From the NCBI GenBank assembly GCA_007922225.1, contig ML679941.1, positions 60,793,079 to 60,857,078 on the forward strand: 64,000 bases of DNA. The letters are read 5' to 3'. A model generated the notes under the pieces. It was not told the DNA's origin. It worked only from the letters and a program-made list of their open reading frames with translations, and did no database searches. How positions within the stretch are numbered: position 1 is the first letter of the stretch; each line of letters opens with the position of its first letter. The position numbers were made by a program, and so were the translations under genes. Shown one piece after another: positions 38,201-51,531 of the stretch. This DNA comes from Emydura subglobosa (lineage: Eukaryota > Chordata > Testudines > Chelidae).

Positions 38201-38279
38201 TTTGGGGTAAGCAATGCCTCTCCCAATACAGGCTTATTCCCTAGAGCATTATATACTTTACAACGCTTTGCCCCATCCA

Positions 38280-39062
38280 TTTCTAATTGATTCAAGTGGT
38301 GGGATCTCAACCACTTTCCTTGAGAGACTATTCTGGTCTAATTGTTTCTTTCCTGATAAGTATTCAATCTAAAACTTCCTTTAGTTAATTTCATCCCTAT
38401 TTCTCTTAGTTAGATGCTCCCTTTCAATGCTCTGAACAATTCCTCTCCTCAACCTTCATTTACTTTCACACAGCATCATATCCCCACTTAGTCAGTGTTT
38501 GGCCAAGCTGTACACGTTTAGTTCTTCTACTCTTTCCTCATGTCAGTCACTCCAGTCACTTAATCATTTTTGTTACTTTTCTCTACATTACTTTGTTAAA
38601 TAGCTACCCTGGTTCTGGAGAACGCAAAACTGTACCCAGTATTCCAGATACTTCAGCAAGAGACCATTTCTGGGGTTTCTGCCATTGCCACTTGTGCATT
38701 CCAAAACTAATTAATTTCATGTTAGGTCTTTTTCATGTTGCACCCTTCCGCGTACACACCCTGGTGCGTACACCGTGCAATGGATTACTAGCCCCCAGAA
38801 ATATTAGAATCTTTTTTTCCTGTTGATTTCCTGATAGTTCTAACCTTTCTAAGCCCCTTTGTACCTTTGGCCTTACTCATATTTGCTTTACCACCCAATT
38901 TAATATCTGTGAATTTAAGTAATGTACTGTTTAGCCGCTCTTCGTCCATATCATTATCATTAAAATGTTAAATAAAACCTTACCCAGCACTGATCTTGGC
39001 AGCACCCCATTGAACCCCTTGCTCCGGCTTGATACATTGCCACTTTCCTTTGTGGTGAGTCT
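38280..39062 (-). mobile_element. Ancient CR1/L3-type LINE fragment, antisense
   Basis: CTTAATCATTTTTGTTACTTTTCTCTACATTACTTTG is the reverse complement of KVQRRATKMI-type coding sequence with its frame eroded. CCCAGTATTCCAGATACTTCAGCAAGAGACC corresponds to the antisense of the 'LE.CVQFW' region. ACCCAGCACTGATCTTGGCAGCACCCCATTGAACCCC is the antisense of the RT region upstream. The subregions appear in the expected antisense order with many indels. Confidence 0.6.
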
Positions 39063-40139
39063 TTCAGCTAGCAATCAGCCCTTGTGATACTGTTTATATC
39101 CACACAATTTGAATTCATGTATTGAGAAAGATTCCATTAAAGATAATGTGTAGGTTTGAGTTATACCCACTAGTTCATGCTTGCCATCATTTAGTGTCAA
39201 ATCTACTGCAGCTTGCATATTATTACCCACGGGCCTTGCATTTTTGCATAGCCACAAAGTGTAAGATCTTGCCTTTCTCTTTTTTTTTATTGCCTAAAAT
39301 AGAAGGTCCATTCCCTCTTCTTACCCAAAACTAGAAGCACATGCTGAATTTTTTTATCTGCATTAAAGCTTGATCAACAAGCAGCCCTACCCCTTCGAAT
39401 TGAGTAAGCTGGCACCCCATCTGATGCAATGGAAATAGGTTTATTGCTTTGTAGTTTGGAATTTCATTTGTAATCACATTTACAAAGTGCTTGATTCAGT
39501 CGCTTTACTAGTGCACCAGGACGTTTAGTTTTGGCTCTGGATTAAAACATAAGGCATGTTTTGCTGCTGGGTTCAACCCAAATTCGCTGTGCTTTCTAAA
39601 ATAATTTGTTTTGCATAGCTGTAGCTAGGTTGAAATGGCTGCCAATATTCAAGTGAGACAGATCAACTGCCCATTCTTTGGCAGTAAACTTTACCTCAGG
39701 CTCATCAGCACTAATTTGCGCAGTTGTTAAATAAGTTGGGAGGGGGGGCGGGCGGTGTTTTTTGTTTTTAGCTTAATGCAGCTTTCCCCATCTGGAGTTC
39801 TAACATTTGTTGTACAATTCTGTTTGGAGAGCACTGTGGCTGGAGTTACAGCCTGTTTAAATAGCCCTTGGGCCGCTATGAACAATTCTGTTTCTACTGT
39901 CTGCTTTACATGGTTAGCAATCCCAGTCTGGAATTCTCAGATGAGTAAATCATTGGCTCTCTGGCTGCTTTCCTCCCTCACCTCAATGTTCTCGGATTCT
40001 CTGGATTCAGCATTTTAATACCAACTTGATATTCATTTAATTGCCCACCAGTGAAAGGCTGTTATTTTTAAATCAAGTTGTGCTACAGTCCCCATTTTCT
40101 CTTTCTTTGCTGCATAGAGGCTATTGTTAATACTTCTAA

Positions 40140-41205
40140 GATTGGATTCAAAAAGAAACTGAAGCAGGTTGATGCTGAATGTTGCCTAGAAAACACTGGA
40201 ATTCACAAAGCCTGAGTTTGGCTTCTAGGCTCGCTATACAACGGAGAGAGACTGAGAGAGACCCCTTAGACTGGGATTCCCAAAAAGCCAGTGAGCTAGG
40301 CAGCTCCTCAACTAAGCTAGCCAGCGGGAGATGTGTGCTAAACTCTGCTCCACTTTCAGCGATACACACCTAAGTCCAGGCTGCACAGCCAAGTCCCTTA
40401 GCTTGGGATTCTCAGCTGCAAACCCTCTCTTGAAGTTCGGTGCCTATGCTGTTTTTGCAAAGGGGCACAAGGAGGAACAACTGAATCATAACTTTTAACT
40501 CAAGTGTTTGTGTGCTCACCTGGTTCAAGTCCCCCTTCTGCCTAAGGGAGAAAGGTATTTGAACAGGGATCTATCTACCAGCCCTCAGGTGAATGCTCCA
40601 ACCGCTGAGCTATGGGATAGTCTGATATGAGGCTCCCACAGTCTCTCCTGTTGAAGCTATTCTATTGTAGATAAACAATTTTAAAGGTCATTGGAGTAGG
40701 GGGACTGGTTCCATGAGTGCTCTAAGCACCACGCTACAGTATCCTTCTCATGCTCTCTCTCTTTTCCTCTGCCCCAATGAATCTTTCATTATTCCCAGAA
40801 GAACAGCTTTCCCCTCTTCCACTCCTTCCCCCCCCCCCCCCCCCCCAGCAGCCATTTTATGCAAGCTCATCTATAGGAGGTTGCTTCAATAGGAAAGCTC
40901 TGAGCATGTTTACCAGATTAGACCCCATAGATGAGTTAGATGGAGGAACACCTTATCTTTCCCTGGTTTGCGAATTGCACTGAGATTTGTGTGTCTGGAA
41001 ACCTGGCACCGGGCTGCATATACATGCACAGAGGCAGAAACATAGTTGCCCAGCAAAATTCTACTGCCAAAATTTAGGCATCAAGCAAGGTTATTCACCG
41101 AGAGGGGTTAGCAGCAGCTGAGCAGGGGTTTTTGTGAATCGCAGTGGACCTGATTCTGGGATTTAGGCGCCTAACTCCTTTTGTGAATCTAGCCCATACA
41201 TGTGA
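40140..41205 (+). repeat. Compound dispersed repeat of about 1 kb with C21 run
   Basis: The block includes GGAATTCACAAAGCCTGAGTTTGG, ACTGAGAGAGACCCCTTAGAC, AGGCAGCTCCTCAACTAAGCTAGCCAGCGGGAG, TCACCTGGTTCAAGTCCCCCTTC (B-box-like), GAATGCTCCAACCGCTGAGCTATGGGATAG and a second unit with CTAAGCACCACGCTAC. It ends GATTTAGGCGCCTAACTCCTTTTGTGAATCTAGCCC. The layout resembles a turtle interspersed repeat. Parts resemble 47270-47480. The 21 C's at 40828-40848 lie inside. Confidence 0.55.
40828..40848 (+). repeat. Poly(C) run, 21 bases
   Basis: Twenty-one consecutive C's lie between CACTCCTT and AGCAGCC. Confidence 0.95.
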
Positions 41206-44200
41206 ATTCCCTGTAATATAACCAAGGCCTTGCCATTGAAAACGTTGCTGTTTCTGTGAGAAAGATGTTTAACATTATTGCAATCACATTTATAGAATGC
41301 TTCACTTCAAAATTCAACACTCCTGTGGCCGCCTCCTAGGGAGAGGTTTATTTAAAGAAATGTAAAGTAGGAGTCAGTCAAGGTATGTAAAAACATAGAC
41401 CTCATGGGCAACAGATTCTGAGGCCTAGCCATACTGTATCTGCTTCAGGCTCCACAGGTGGGCCTGTAAGCAAGCACCAAACTGCAACAGAAGGTAGAGC
41501 AGCCGTGAGGCTGCTTTATTTTACAATCCATTTCTTATGGCTCCCAGGGGCCATTCATTCTGGCAGCCATAGATTAACCTGATCAATGATTCTTTGCCCT
41601 GACCATGGCCACTATGCTTAAGGCCAGCTTTCAGGAATTCCTCCATGTAGCTGAATCCCCAGCAGGCTGGTTAAATTGGCTTTAAAGGCTGCTCTGTATT
41701 GCTGGGGCCATTGGTGGCATAGGACTCACTCCATAATCAGGGAGCTAAAATGGGTACTTTTTCAGCCTGTCCTTTCCCACCCCTAAAAGCACCCAGCAGA
41801 TACTTGAGTGCATCTCAGCATCTGGCACATAACCCACAAGTGAGTTATGTTGTTATGGAAATTGTTATGATGTCCCAATCAAGGAAATCTTAATAGTGGC
41901 TGAGGAATAAACATTAAGCACCAAATAAACTCCAAGGACTCAATGTTCCCATTTTCATGCAAATGTTGTTGGGAAGAAAAACAACAAACAAACTATATTT
42001 TATGCCAGGAGAATTGTTTCTAATTAGAAGGTTTTTCAGCGTTTTCCTTGAGACGTCAGCTGCGCTTAAAAGATAACACTACAACTTGCTCATTTATGGA
42101 GGCATGTAGAAGGCACAATAGCATGAGTATAAATCGTAACTTTTATGAAATCTAGAATGCAGCATAGTATTTGTACTGATTCGTAGCCGTTGTGCCTTAT
42201 ATTGCTGCTTCCCCCCCGAGTGCTCAATCTTTCACCCTCAGGCTCTCTTTCCAGTTCCAAGTTTTTCCTTTCGTCTAAAGCATATTGTTTTAGACAACCC
42301 ATGAATGTGATCTCTCCAAACTCATTAGAAGTTATTTCCGAGGCCTTAATTATCCCCTCCCACACACAAATACACAGAAGGAGAAACATTAAGGCAAATT
42401 ATCCATGGCTTGAAAGCCACAAGCAGCATGCTGACTCATCCCCTCTCACAAGGGAGGGTATTGTGGGCCCAAGGAGAGAGGATGTCCCAAGATCTGTGGG
42501 AAAATCCAGCAATGGTGAGGAAGCCACATTGAAGGCTTGCCCTGCTCTGCTTCTCTGTCAGGAGCCATGGTGCCACAACCAAATGTCTGCCCCACCTCTT
42601 CCAAAGGCATAAAACCGCATAGAGTAGACTGTCAGCATTAACTCCCGGCACAATTGCCATCGGAAATGCAATAATTTTGCTATGTAGAGCAGCTCTTCCC
42701 CCTGCAGTTCCCCCTTCACCACAGAGCTCTTTGTGCATGGTAGTTGCCGGGAGGAGTTGCAACAGGCTCAGGGTAGAATGGTACCAGACTGATTCCATTG
42801 TCCTTGCTTCAGTCTGTGGGCCACTGGACTGGTACAAATCTTTTCCATCTCTCGCTGCAGTGACATCTGGGAGAAAGCAATTATAGCCCTTTGAGTTCTT
42901 CCTCTTTATAGCTTTGCTTTTCAAATCATCTCAGTTCAAAACAAGTTTTGAGATCAATATATAAAACTTGCATTTCCAATTTTGTCTTTATAGGATGAAT
43001 GTCTGGGCTGTGCTCAACAGTTCATTTTGCTCCCTAAAATGGAAACGATACTGAACGGTTCACATTCTGTGGTACTGTTTTGTCGTGGGTTTGGATCAAT
43101 GTTTCTCCTTAAAGATGGAATGTGCTAATTAGGACCTGAAACCCTGAACTTCATAAAAAAATAAGATTGTAGGCAATTCTAACCCCATGTTTCTGCTCAA
43201 CTATCAATTCTATTGCCAAGTTCATCTGACTATATTATTTTCTAGTTACTACTAGATTATTCTGGCTTGGTTTTCCTCTTATTGTTAAGCAGGCTGGCTC
43301 ATTCAAGTGTAACAGAGGTTTGGGTTTTGGGTGGGGGGGTTTCTGATCTGCACCCAAGGCTCTGCAGTTTTTTTGTTTTTGTTTTGTAAACAATCATACA
43401 CACCCCATAGGCCTAGGAAAGTAGTTGCTCTTGTAATCAATTTCTAGTGTTTTCACATACAGCATTTTTCCAAATCTGTCAACTTTCTATCTGCTAGCTT
43501 TTCATACTTTGATTAGATTACCACAGAACAGAGACCTGACAAATATTTATCAAAGATCAACACTATCTTTATTTTTGTGTTCAGAATAAACCCTTGTACT
43601 AATACCATTCCAAGTTGGCTGTTTTGTTGACATTGCTGTGCTGAAGACAGTTTGTTTCACCAAATGGAAATTCATGTGGTCTAAATTCTGTCCTTTCTGA
43701 AGGAACATAATACTGATTTTTCATTAAATATTGATCACCTACAATTTAAGTTTCATCTTAAAATCCACAGACAAGCAGTGGCTCTCCAGTGCCACATGTT
43801 CTTTGTCAGAATATTTTATTTCCATTTTGCTGCACTCTACAAACTCTATCATGTCCTGGAATATTAGATGTTTGCTGACGCAGGTGATTGACTTAAATGT
43901 GCCATTATTTTCTGAAATACCCATTATTTTCACTTGAACGTCAAATACATTATTGGGTTTTTTTCTGATCTAACAGATTAAAGACACCCAATCCACAAAG
44001 TGGTGGTCAGCTGAGTATTAGTTTTAGCAGGATTATTCTGGTATTTTAGTAGCACTGTCTCAAAAATCAATACCTGTGTGTTTACCACCTAGCTGACACT
44101 ACTTCAACTTTCATTTCAGATGAAGCACAGATTTGTTGGTTGCTTTCAATAATGTCCTGATATCTTTATTCTAAAATGCAATAACGCAAAGGACGTCAAG

Positions 44201-45264
44201 TTGGCAACCCAAAAGCTGCCTTATTAGCCCTCCCTTGAGATGTTCTTATAAACTAATGATGCACAATGTGAGTTATGATTTTTACAGCTTTTTTGCATTT
44301 GTGAATAGAATGTTAATGAGAGCAACTAAAGTAGCAGCAACTAGTATTTAATCCCACAGTCAGTTTAATATGAAGATATTTCATATGAAGGAGAGCACAG
44401 CCAGTCCTATCCCCCATGAAAACTTAACAGAGAGGCACCTTTGTAGTTCCACACATGAAGCCCTCCCTCACCAGTGGAGATCCACAACAGAGAATCCCAT
44501 GATTGTAGAGGAAACCTGTCTCAGCTTGAGCTAAATAAACTGGTAGAATTGATTCAATGTCAGTTGTGGCTGCATTCGTGCTGTACAACTTTTGATTCTT
44601 GCCCACTATGCTCATTTCTATCACCCTTACTCATGTTGAGAAGCACCTTACTCATTGAGATTGTTCACATATAAGATATTACTCAACATCAGTAATGCTG
44701 GCAGAATTGAGCCTTTTGATAAAACTTGAGAATACAGATGTCCCCACTAAACTTCATCACTGAAAATCACTTGAAGTATTTTTCTGTGACTTTTCAGCTA
44801 AACTGCTCTTTTTATCATCATTATTATTATTCTGTTTTCCTGCAATGGTTTGCTTCAGGCAGTTCAGCTTCTGCTAGTTTGTAGAAGATAGATATCCCTT
44901 CTAAAAATAATCTATCTTTTATTTTTTTTTAATTGAAAAATCCTTTCCTTTAAATCCTTACACATTCTTTGTCGTGTTTTGCTCTACAAGGGAAGTTCCC
45001 TCATCTAAAGGAAGTATTTCACAATCATAAATGTGTAATATAATCTTTCTTTGCTGATGTAGAAGTATGTAATGAAGGAAGACAAAAAATGTTTGCAATA
45101 ATAAGGGGAAAAACAATAAAGTAATAAAGTCTTACCAGTTGAAATTTTATTACTACTTTAAGTTCTAATACCACACTTCACTGTAGCAAGTTGTTGCCTT
45201 CTGAGGTGAATGGCTACTATCGATTATATTCATTGTTATAACCCTTTCGGGCCCAGGATGCTAG

Positions 45265-46018
45265 AATCGAAGTGGTGAGGTAATACCTTTTATTGGACCA
45301 ATTTCTGTTGGTGAAAGAGTCACGTTTTCGAGCTACACAAAGCTCTTTCCCAGGTCTAGGAGAGGTACTCAGGGCAAGTCTACAAACTTAAAACACTTCA
45401 TTGGCGCAGCTGCACTTATGTAGCTGCACTGCTGTAATGCTTTAGTGAAGGTGCTCTACACCGATGGGAGAGAGCTCACCCCTTGATGTAGTTAATCCAC
45501 CTTCTCAAGAGGCGGTAGCTCTCCCTCCAACATAGGGTTGTCCACATCGGGGGTTAGGTAAGTATAACTACATTGCTCAGGGGTGTGGATTTTTCATAGT
45601 GCTGAGCAACATAGTTATACCAATATAGATTTGTAGTGTAGACCAAACTCCAGAGTGTCACAAGGTCGAACAGATTGTTTAGCATAAGTAGTTAGCTCAT
45701 ATTCTAAGAGACCAGTGACAGTGAAGTGAAGAGTTCCAGATTGATGTAATAAACCATAATAATCTATAACCCACTAACCCCACCCCTTTTGTCCTATGAC
45801 TACAGGGGTGTTAACAGGCCACTTCACCTTGAATAGTACCTTAGAATATGTGCTAACTACTTATGCTAAACTCTTTGTTTGATCCCGTATTTAGATGTTA
45901 CACTCCCACTACCTTCCCCAGACTTGAAGCACAGCTCTGTGTAGCTTGAAGGCTTGTCTGTCTTATCAGCAGAAGTTGGTCCAAAATGAGATATTACCTC
46001 GCTCACCTTGTCTCTCTA
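45265..46018. mobile_element. Long foldback element with nested MITE
   Basis: The outer left arm (TGGTGAGGTAATACCTTTTATTGGACCAATTTCTG..., TTTTCGAGCTACACAAAGCTC) is mirrored by the outer right arm (GAGCTCTGTGTAGCTTGAAGG-like, AGAAGTTGGTCC, GATATTACCTCGCTCACCTTGTCTCTCTA). Inner arms also mirror each other: AGCATAAGTAGTTAGCTCATATTCTAAG at 45680-45707 against TTAGAATATGTGCTAACTACTTATGCT near 45841-45867. The left half is interrupted by the nested element at 45374-45647. Same family as 20971-21174. Confidence 0.82.
45374..45647. mobile_element. MITE nested inside the foldback element
   Basis: Between two copies of ACTC, the sequence from AGGGCAAGTCTACAAAC to TTTGTAGTGTAGACCAA has terminal inverted repeats (AAGTCTACA / TGTAGAC) and contains GGGGGTTAGGTAAGTATAACTAC and GCTGAGCAACATAGTTATACC as inner mirrored parts. 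Removing it would reconnect the flanking foldback sequence. Confidence 0.7.
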
Positions 46019-46497
46019 TTGCAAGTTATGGCATAATATTTAGCAGACTGACATCACCATCAAAATTTAAAGACCAGACTCCAAATCAACTCACTCAAGT
46101 TTGTAAAACTGCATTCAGCATATATAGGCCTTGAACTGCCTCTTTCCAGTTAGTACTGTAAATATGGAATGTGTTTTAAGGGGTTTTTTATAGATCAGCT
46201 AAATTGACCATGGTTTCAGATAGCTATTGGAAGTTTTGATGGCTTTTTAAAAAAATGAATATAACACAGTTTAACCCTTGGATTGCTATGGGCAGGGTTT
46301 AGTAATATTCAATACACCTATTTCTAACTCCCTGTGTAGAAGCTCTCCCATCATTAGTGAGCCATAGGGTGTAGCCTGACAATCACTGTGTGGTGATGGA
46401 TAGGGGAGCTGACAGTGAGGGGGGAAAATATCAAAAATCTAGATACGTGTTTCTTCATCTGATCCCAGGTTCTCTGTGCGCCTTCCCCGTGACACAA

Positions 46498-46600
46498 AGT
46501 CAGATTCTGCTCTCACACCACTGTAAATAGAAAGAAACTCCATTGAAGTCAGTAGGGTCAAACCTATTTAAGTGAGAGCAGAGGCAATCTCAGAAAGTGT
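46498..46600. repeat. Palindromic interspersed repeat (gtgtaaat / agtaactc family)
   Basis: GTCAGATTCTGCTCTCACACCACTGTAAATAG pairs with ATTTAAGTGAGAGCAGAGGC around AACTCCATTGAAGTCAGTAGGG. Confidence 0.7.
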
Positions 46601-46864
46601 ATATACATTTGGATAAAAGTTACTCTAACCAAGCATTATTGTTTTAAAATCAGCTTCTTCATAACACTGCGTCTTTATACACCTATTGACATGTTCACAA
46701 CCTGTGTGCACACTCTACAGACACAGATCCATAAATCGTAGACATCTATCTTCAGAATTCACTGCAATATAATATAGTTTCACATTCATAACTGTTTCAG
46801 TTGTTAATCTAATGCTGTACAGCTGAGAGTCTAGCACTTCTCTATGCTCCCATAAGCCATGGTA

Positions 46865-47555
46865 TACCTACATCAGACTTGGGGCTAGATCACAAGGGGG
46901 CGTTAGGCACCGTAACATTCAGTGCTGCTACAGCTAACTCTTAGTTGGCCTGCAGCCTACTGGAATCCATAGCCCACAAGTTAGGCACTCAGGCTCTTTG
47001 TACCACATCTGGGGAAAGTGAGGAGCATCAGAATGGGATACACAGAAGCCAGCAAGCTGAGCAGAGAGCCACTTATGCTAGGGAATGCTGAGGAGAGATG
47101 TGTGGCCTAAGCCCTGCCCTCCAAATCTAGGCTGGAGGAAGAGCCTGCCTCTGCCCAGATTCACAGCCATTAACCCTCTCGTGGAGTTAGGCACTTAAGA
47201 CACAACACTAAGACTGCTGCTGTTGTGGTGGTAGCAGCTGCCACCATGGACCTCTCCCTCCCCAATTTTTATCCCAGTGGTTAGAGCATTCACCCAGGTG
47301 GTGGGAGACCCAGTATCAATTCAGTCCTCTCCCTGATGTGGCAAAGAGATTTGAACTTGGATCTACCACTTCTCAGGAGAGTACCCTAACCCTTGGGCTT
47401 TTCTGGGGTGAGGTCTCACTCAATCTTTCCTTTTGAAACTGTGCCACTCTGTATAAATAATTAAATATGCATTGAGCCAGAGAGAGAATGACTCTCTAGA
47501 CCAATGGCTAGTGGCATTTGGGCTCCTAAGTCTCTGTGAAACTAGTCCTTTGCGT
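46865..47555 (+). repeat. Compound repeat with tRNA-like head
   Basis: At about 47272, ATCCCAGTGGTTAGAGCATTCACCC resembles a tRNA D-arm/A box. A degenerate B-box region (GGAGACCCAGTATCAATTC) follows. AGAGATTTGAACTTGGATCTACC is the mirrored counterpart. The left part (GGGGGCGTTAGGCACC, GTTAGGCACTCAGGC) and right part (GGCATTTGGGCTCCTAAGTC) resemble the 40.1-41.2 kb block. Not a functional tRNA. Confidence 0.5.
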
Positions 47556-48743
47556 CTGTAATTTTCTCCATTCACCCCTAAACTTCTTTAACACTGTTTT
47601 CCAATCAGTACTGCTGCTGAAATGGTCTTTTATTTCAAACCAGTTTTACACTCAACATGGAGCCTTAGCAAAACTAACAATCTAGACCACTGCTTGTGGA
47701 GGGCAGAGAACCATCTGCTTTACACTGTCAAATCCCTAAAAGTACTGGTGCTAAACCCCATGTTGAGGCTGCAGGGGCAATAACTCTTCTACTGAGAAAA
47801 AAGCCAGGGGAGTTTTAATACTTCCTTATTGTAGTAGGATGCAATTGTTCCTAGACACTTCAGACTCGGATTCCATTGGACAGTCCTGCAAGATTGTGCA
47901 CTCAGAGTAAAGGATAAGGAAACTTAACCACAAAGCATTCACTGATTTCCCTCCCCCCTCATTGGCTTTCACAGAAGGGAGTGATGCTGTCTTTGATATA
48001 AATAATAAGACTCTGAATGCAAGATATGCCAGGAGTGACTTCCAGCTAACAGGCATAATGCACAGATCTTGTTGTTTTGCCCTAGGGGAGGCTTTCGAGT
48101 GGCTTACATTGCAGAATTGCTGTCTAAAACCACAAAGGTTTGTTAGTCAAATCTTGGCTGCAGTAATGTACAGGATGTTACATACGTTAAGCCTGGTTCT
48201 CTCTACCACATAGGGCTTTCATTGTGTATGGGTGACAATGAAGTGATTCCTGATTTATAGTGGTGTGAAAGGAGAGTTGGGTCCAATAAGTCCACGCCCT
48301 GAATGGGGAAGAAGATACGCTAAATCACACATATCCTAAGCAGCCACAAGCCCATTGAAGTTATAACCCCTGAGATATCATATCAATGCGATAACTTCAC
48401 TGAGAGTTTTGCTTGTGCGAAGAATCTGTAATTAGGTGATAAATCTGTTCTTATGTCTAGCCATCTGTACTCATACAAACTCATAAACAATGAGAATTCA
48501 GTGGAGTGTAACAACGCTTAGTTATAATTTACACTGCTACTGGGAGGCCAAACCCAAGCCTATATGTATCTATAAAGAGCACAGACAATAGTCCCTTACC
48601 ACAATGTAATCAGGCTGATTCTAAAGATAGTCAAACCCAGTGCACAGAAGACCAGCACCTGTACAATGGGTAATTGGGGTAGAACTACTATGCAGTGTCA
48701 GAATGGCTGGTGCAGAGTGGAACTCTCTTCCCAGATCATTATT

Positions 48744-48828
48744 CTCTGTGTGCTATTACTGCTTAGATGCTCTAGTCAGTGAAAGAGGTCCCAATGTGCT
48801 AGGCCCTGTACAAACATGTAACTAAGAT
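48744..48828 (-). mobile_element. L2/MIR-type tail fragment
   Basis: GTGCTATTACTGCTTAGATGC and GAGGTCCCAATGTGCTAGGCCCTGTACAAACATGTAAC are the antisense tail. Confidence 0.72.
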
Positions 48829-48959
48829 ACATGTCTAAAGAGATTATGCTGATATGAGAGAGAGTGAATATGCATGGATTAATATACCATGGAGCAGAGA
48901 TAAATTATAATAGTGGAGCAAGATAATAATGATAATAAGCAAAAAGATATTGTGGTCCA

Positions 48960-49011
48960 TTCAAAAACGTCCCAATTTGGCCCGCAGTCCGCCTATTGAC
49001 TACCTCTGCAC
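48960..49011 (-). mobile_element. hAT-type element end just upstream of SYT1 exon
   Basis: Reverse-complemented, the segment begins CAGAGGTAGTCAATAGGCGG and continues ACTGCGGGCCAAATTGGGACG, typical of a 'CAGnGGTnG.CAA...GCGGGCC' hAT end. The other end is not obvious, so this is a truncated or worn copy. Confidence 0.55.
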
Positions 49012-49028
49012 TATACAATACACATTAA

Positions 49029-49238
<210 letters not shown>

Positions 49239-49714
49239 TGAATTCCATTTCTCTGCCCTCATAAATATTTAACAGAGACCTTGTTAATTATGAAGTGTGC
49301 ATGCCTTCATTAGCACCTATGTGCCAACCTCGCACTATCTTAGATGAGTGTGACTGCTTGAAGAGGGAAATGATAATGCAGAGTACTCATCAAGTGTTGA
49401 TTCATCAGTGAAAAATGGATAACTGACATTTTATGTTAAGAAGCAATTGATTCCAAAAAGAAAACCAAACAGGCAGATAGTGATAAGAGAAGAAATGCAC
49501 TAACAAAAGTTATAGGGACAGGAGTTAAAAGACTTTTAGCTGTTTTTCCCATATTATATTCACTATTTAATTAGCCTCATCCTATCCATGGTAGCTGTGG
49601 ATGGAGGTGTGAATTGCAGTTATAGTTCCTGTTTGATTGTTCTGAATCATCCATTTTAAATGGACTAAAATGCTTAAACATGAGTAAATTAACTAACAGA
49701 TCAAGAAAAGTTCT

Positions 49715-49985
49715 CAAAAGCACCTAAATCTCATTTTTCAAAGTGATTCACTTAGTAGCCAGATTTACCTAAATATTTCAATATTTAGGCACCTAAATAT
49801 AAAAACTAATGGGAATTAAGCACCTAACTCACTTGAGTTATTTTGTAAATCTGACAAATGTCCAAGGTCCAGATAGTCAAAGTTTTTTAGGCACTAGCCC
49901 TCTTTAAATCAATGAGCCTAAATATCTTTGAGGATCTGGGCCTAAGTCACTTATGAAAATTGGATTTAGGTACATTTGAAAATTT
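49715..49985. repeat. Foldback repeat, 'gattttcaaaggcacctaa' family, diverged
   Basis: AAAAGCACCTAAATCTCATTTTTCAAAGTG...TAATGGGAATTAAGCACCTAACTCAC...GGATTTAGGTACATTTGAAAATTTTAC repeats the phrases of 4960-5133 and 35083-35210. It may be two adjacent copies. Confidence 0.55.
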
Positions 49986-51449
49986 TACTCATCATGTTTT
50001 AATTGTTTCAAATTTAACTTTCTTGTGGTTCTGTTAGAATGGTTTTATTACTCTTTACCTAAACAGGGAGATTCAATTAAAAAATGTGTACTTGGGGACC
50101 TAATCACAAGTCAGTGTATTGGGTATTTGTTATAAGAAACTGTAGTTAGAGAGGTAAGTTATGATTATGTTACTTCAGTAATTTCATTTATAGAAAAATG
50201 TATTTAAAGTTTATTTAGAATGAATACTGTAAATGTCACTATGACCTTTGGTATTTCAGGTATAACATTCACTTAGGTAAACTTCCACTAACATGTCGGG
50301 TAATGGAATAATGATTATATTAGGTCCATGATCATTAGAGAGCACAGAGAAGAGAGGGATCATGGAGGCAAGGCAGAGTTGACAAAACTAGTAAAAACAG
50401 CCCCTTAGCAGCGCAAATGTGGAACACAAAACAGGATAAGAATAATGTATTTCAACCACCGCAGAGTAAATTCAGATTTGGTGACCTTAATTGTAATGTA
50501 TATTTGGGAACAGTCTGCAGCTATGCATCAGCACAGAACTGTGCAAAAGAGAGGCAATCCTGGAGCTGAGTTTTAAAAACAAGACTTTAATACCGAACTG
50601 CTATCTTGAAAGGTTCTGAGTTGACCCCACTGGAGTGTGAAATGCTACACAGGACAAGCACAAAATAGGGAGCTAACCCCATTCTGTTTTGCCAATGTTC
50701 AGCTATTAACCTCTGAGTGTGAAAGAATAGTTCAGTCTCCATGCCTTTTCAATCTCAGGCCACACTGCTGAGATTGCTAATAGAGGTGCTTCTTGATGAT
50801 CTTTTGTAGCAATATCCATAGACATTTGCACTGAAACCTACATTTCACACAGGCCACCAATCAGCCACCAGATGGGAATGATTTTCAGTCACTAATAACC
50901 TGTGCAGATTTGAACCAGTGAGCAGAAGATGAGACTTGTTTCGTGATCAGTCATCTGAGCCTTCCATTTCCACCCCCTGAACACCACACCACTGTTTATT
51001 CTGTGTCCATCTCTTGGGGTTGTGACAAAAAACAATTCTAGTAATCATTAGACTAATGGTTCCCAGTAACATCAGGCATTTTATTTTGTACCATAATAAG
51101 AATTGTAAACAGTCTTGCACCAAGATAAAGCCCATACCCTTGAGGGGTCTGATTGTACCTGGTATCTAATACATACATCCATTTGGGGCTATCATTGACA
51201 ATAACAGCAAATACACTGCAAGCAACATTATGTTCTAAAACATTATTTTGGCTTCTAGAAATATTAGCATGAGGGATATTGCATTTTATCACGAAGGGTT
51301 TTGGGGAAGAGAGTCTGAGTTTGACATGCACTTTTGTCATAAATGATTATGTAAATACTTACACGCCTGGAGCTGTCATATCCTCCTCTGGCTCATTGAT
51401 TTGTGCACTTTCTCAGGGGACGGAGCTATAAAGAGTAGTCATCATGACT

Positions 51450-51531
51450 CTGATCTTGCAGCCTTTACTCACAGGAGTAATCACATTAATAGGAGTGGGA
51501 CTATTCCTGCAAGTAAGGACTGCAGGATCAG
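51450..51531. repeat. Short palindromic interspersed repeat
   Basis: The arm CTGATCTTGCAGCCTTTACTCACAGGAGTAATC (51450-51482) pairs with GACTATTCCTGCAAGTAAGGACTGCAGGATCAG (51499-51531) across a 16 bp centre, giving about 80% complementarity. Confidence 0.8.

Noticed and set aside
42436..42924. 162-codon frame on the - strand and a 140-codon frame on the + strand at 42190-42612
   Set aside because: No recognisable domain, the frames overlap on opposite strands, and composition is like neighbouring intron. Treated as chance.
47272..47345. tRNA-like sequence (CAGTGGTTAGAGCATTCACCC...)
   Set aside because: A and B boxes are degenerate and no cloverleaf with an acceptor stem is apparent. Best read as a SINE head.
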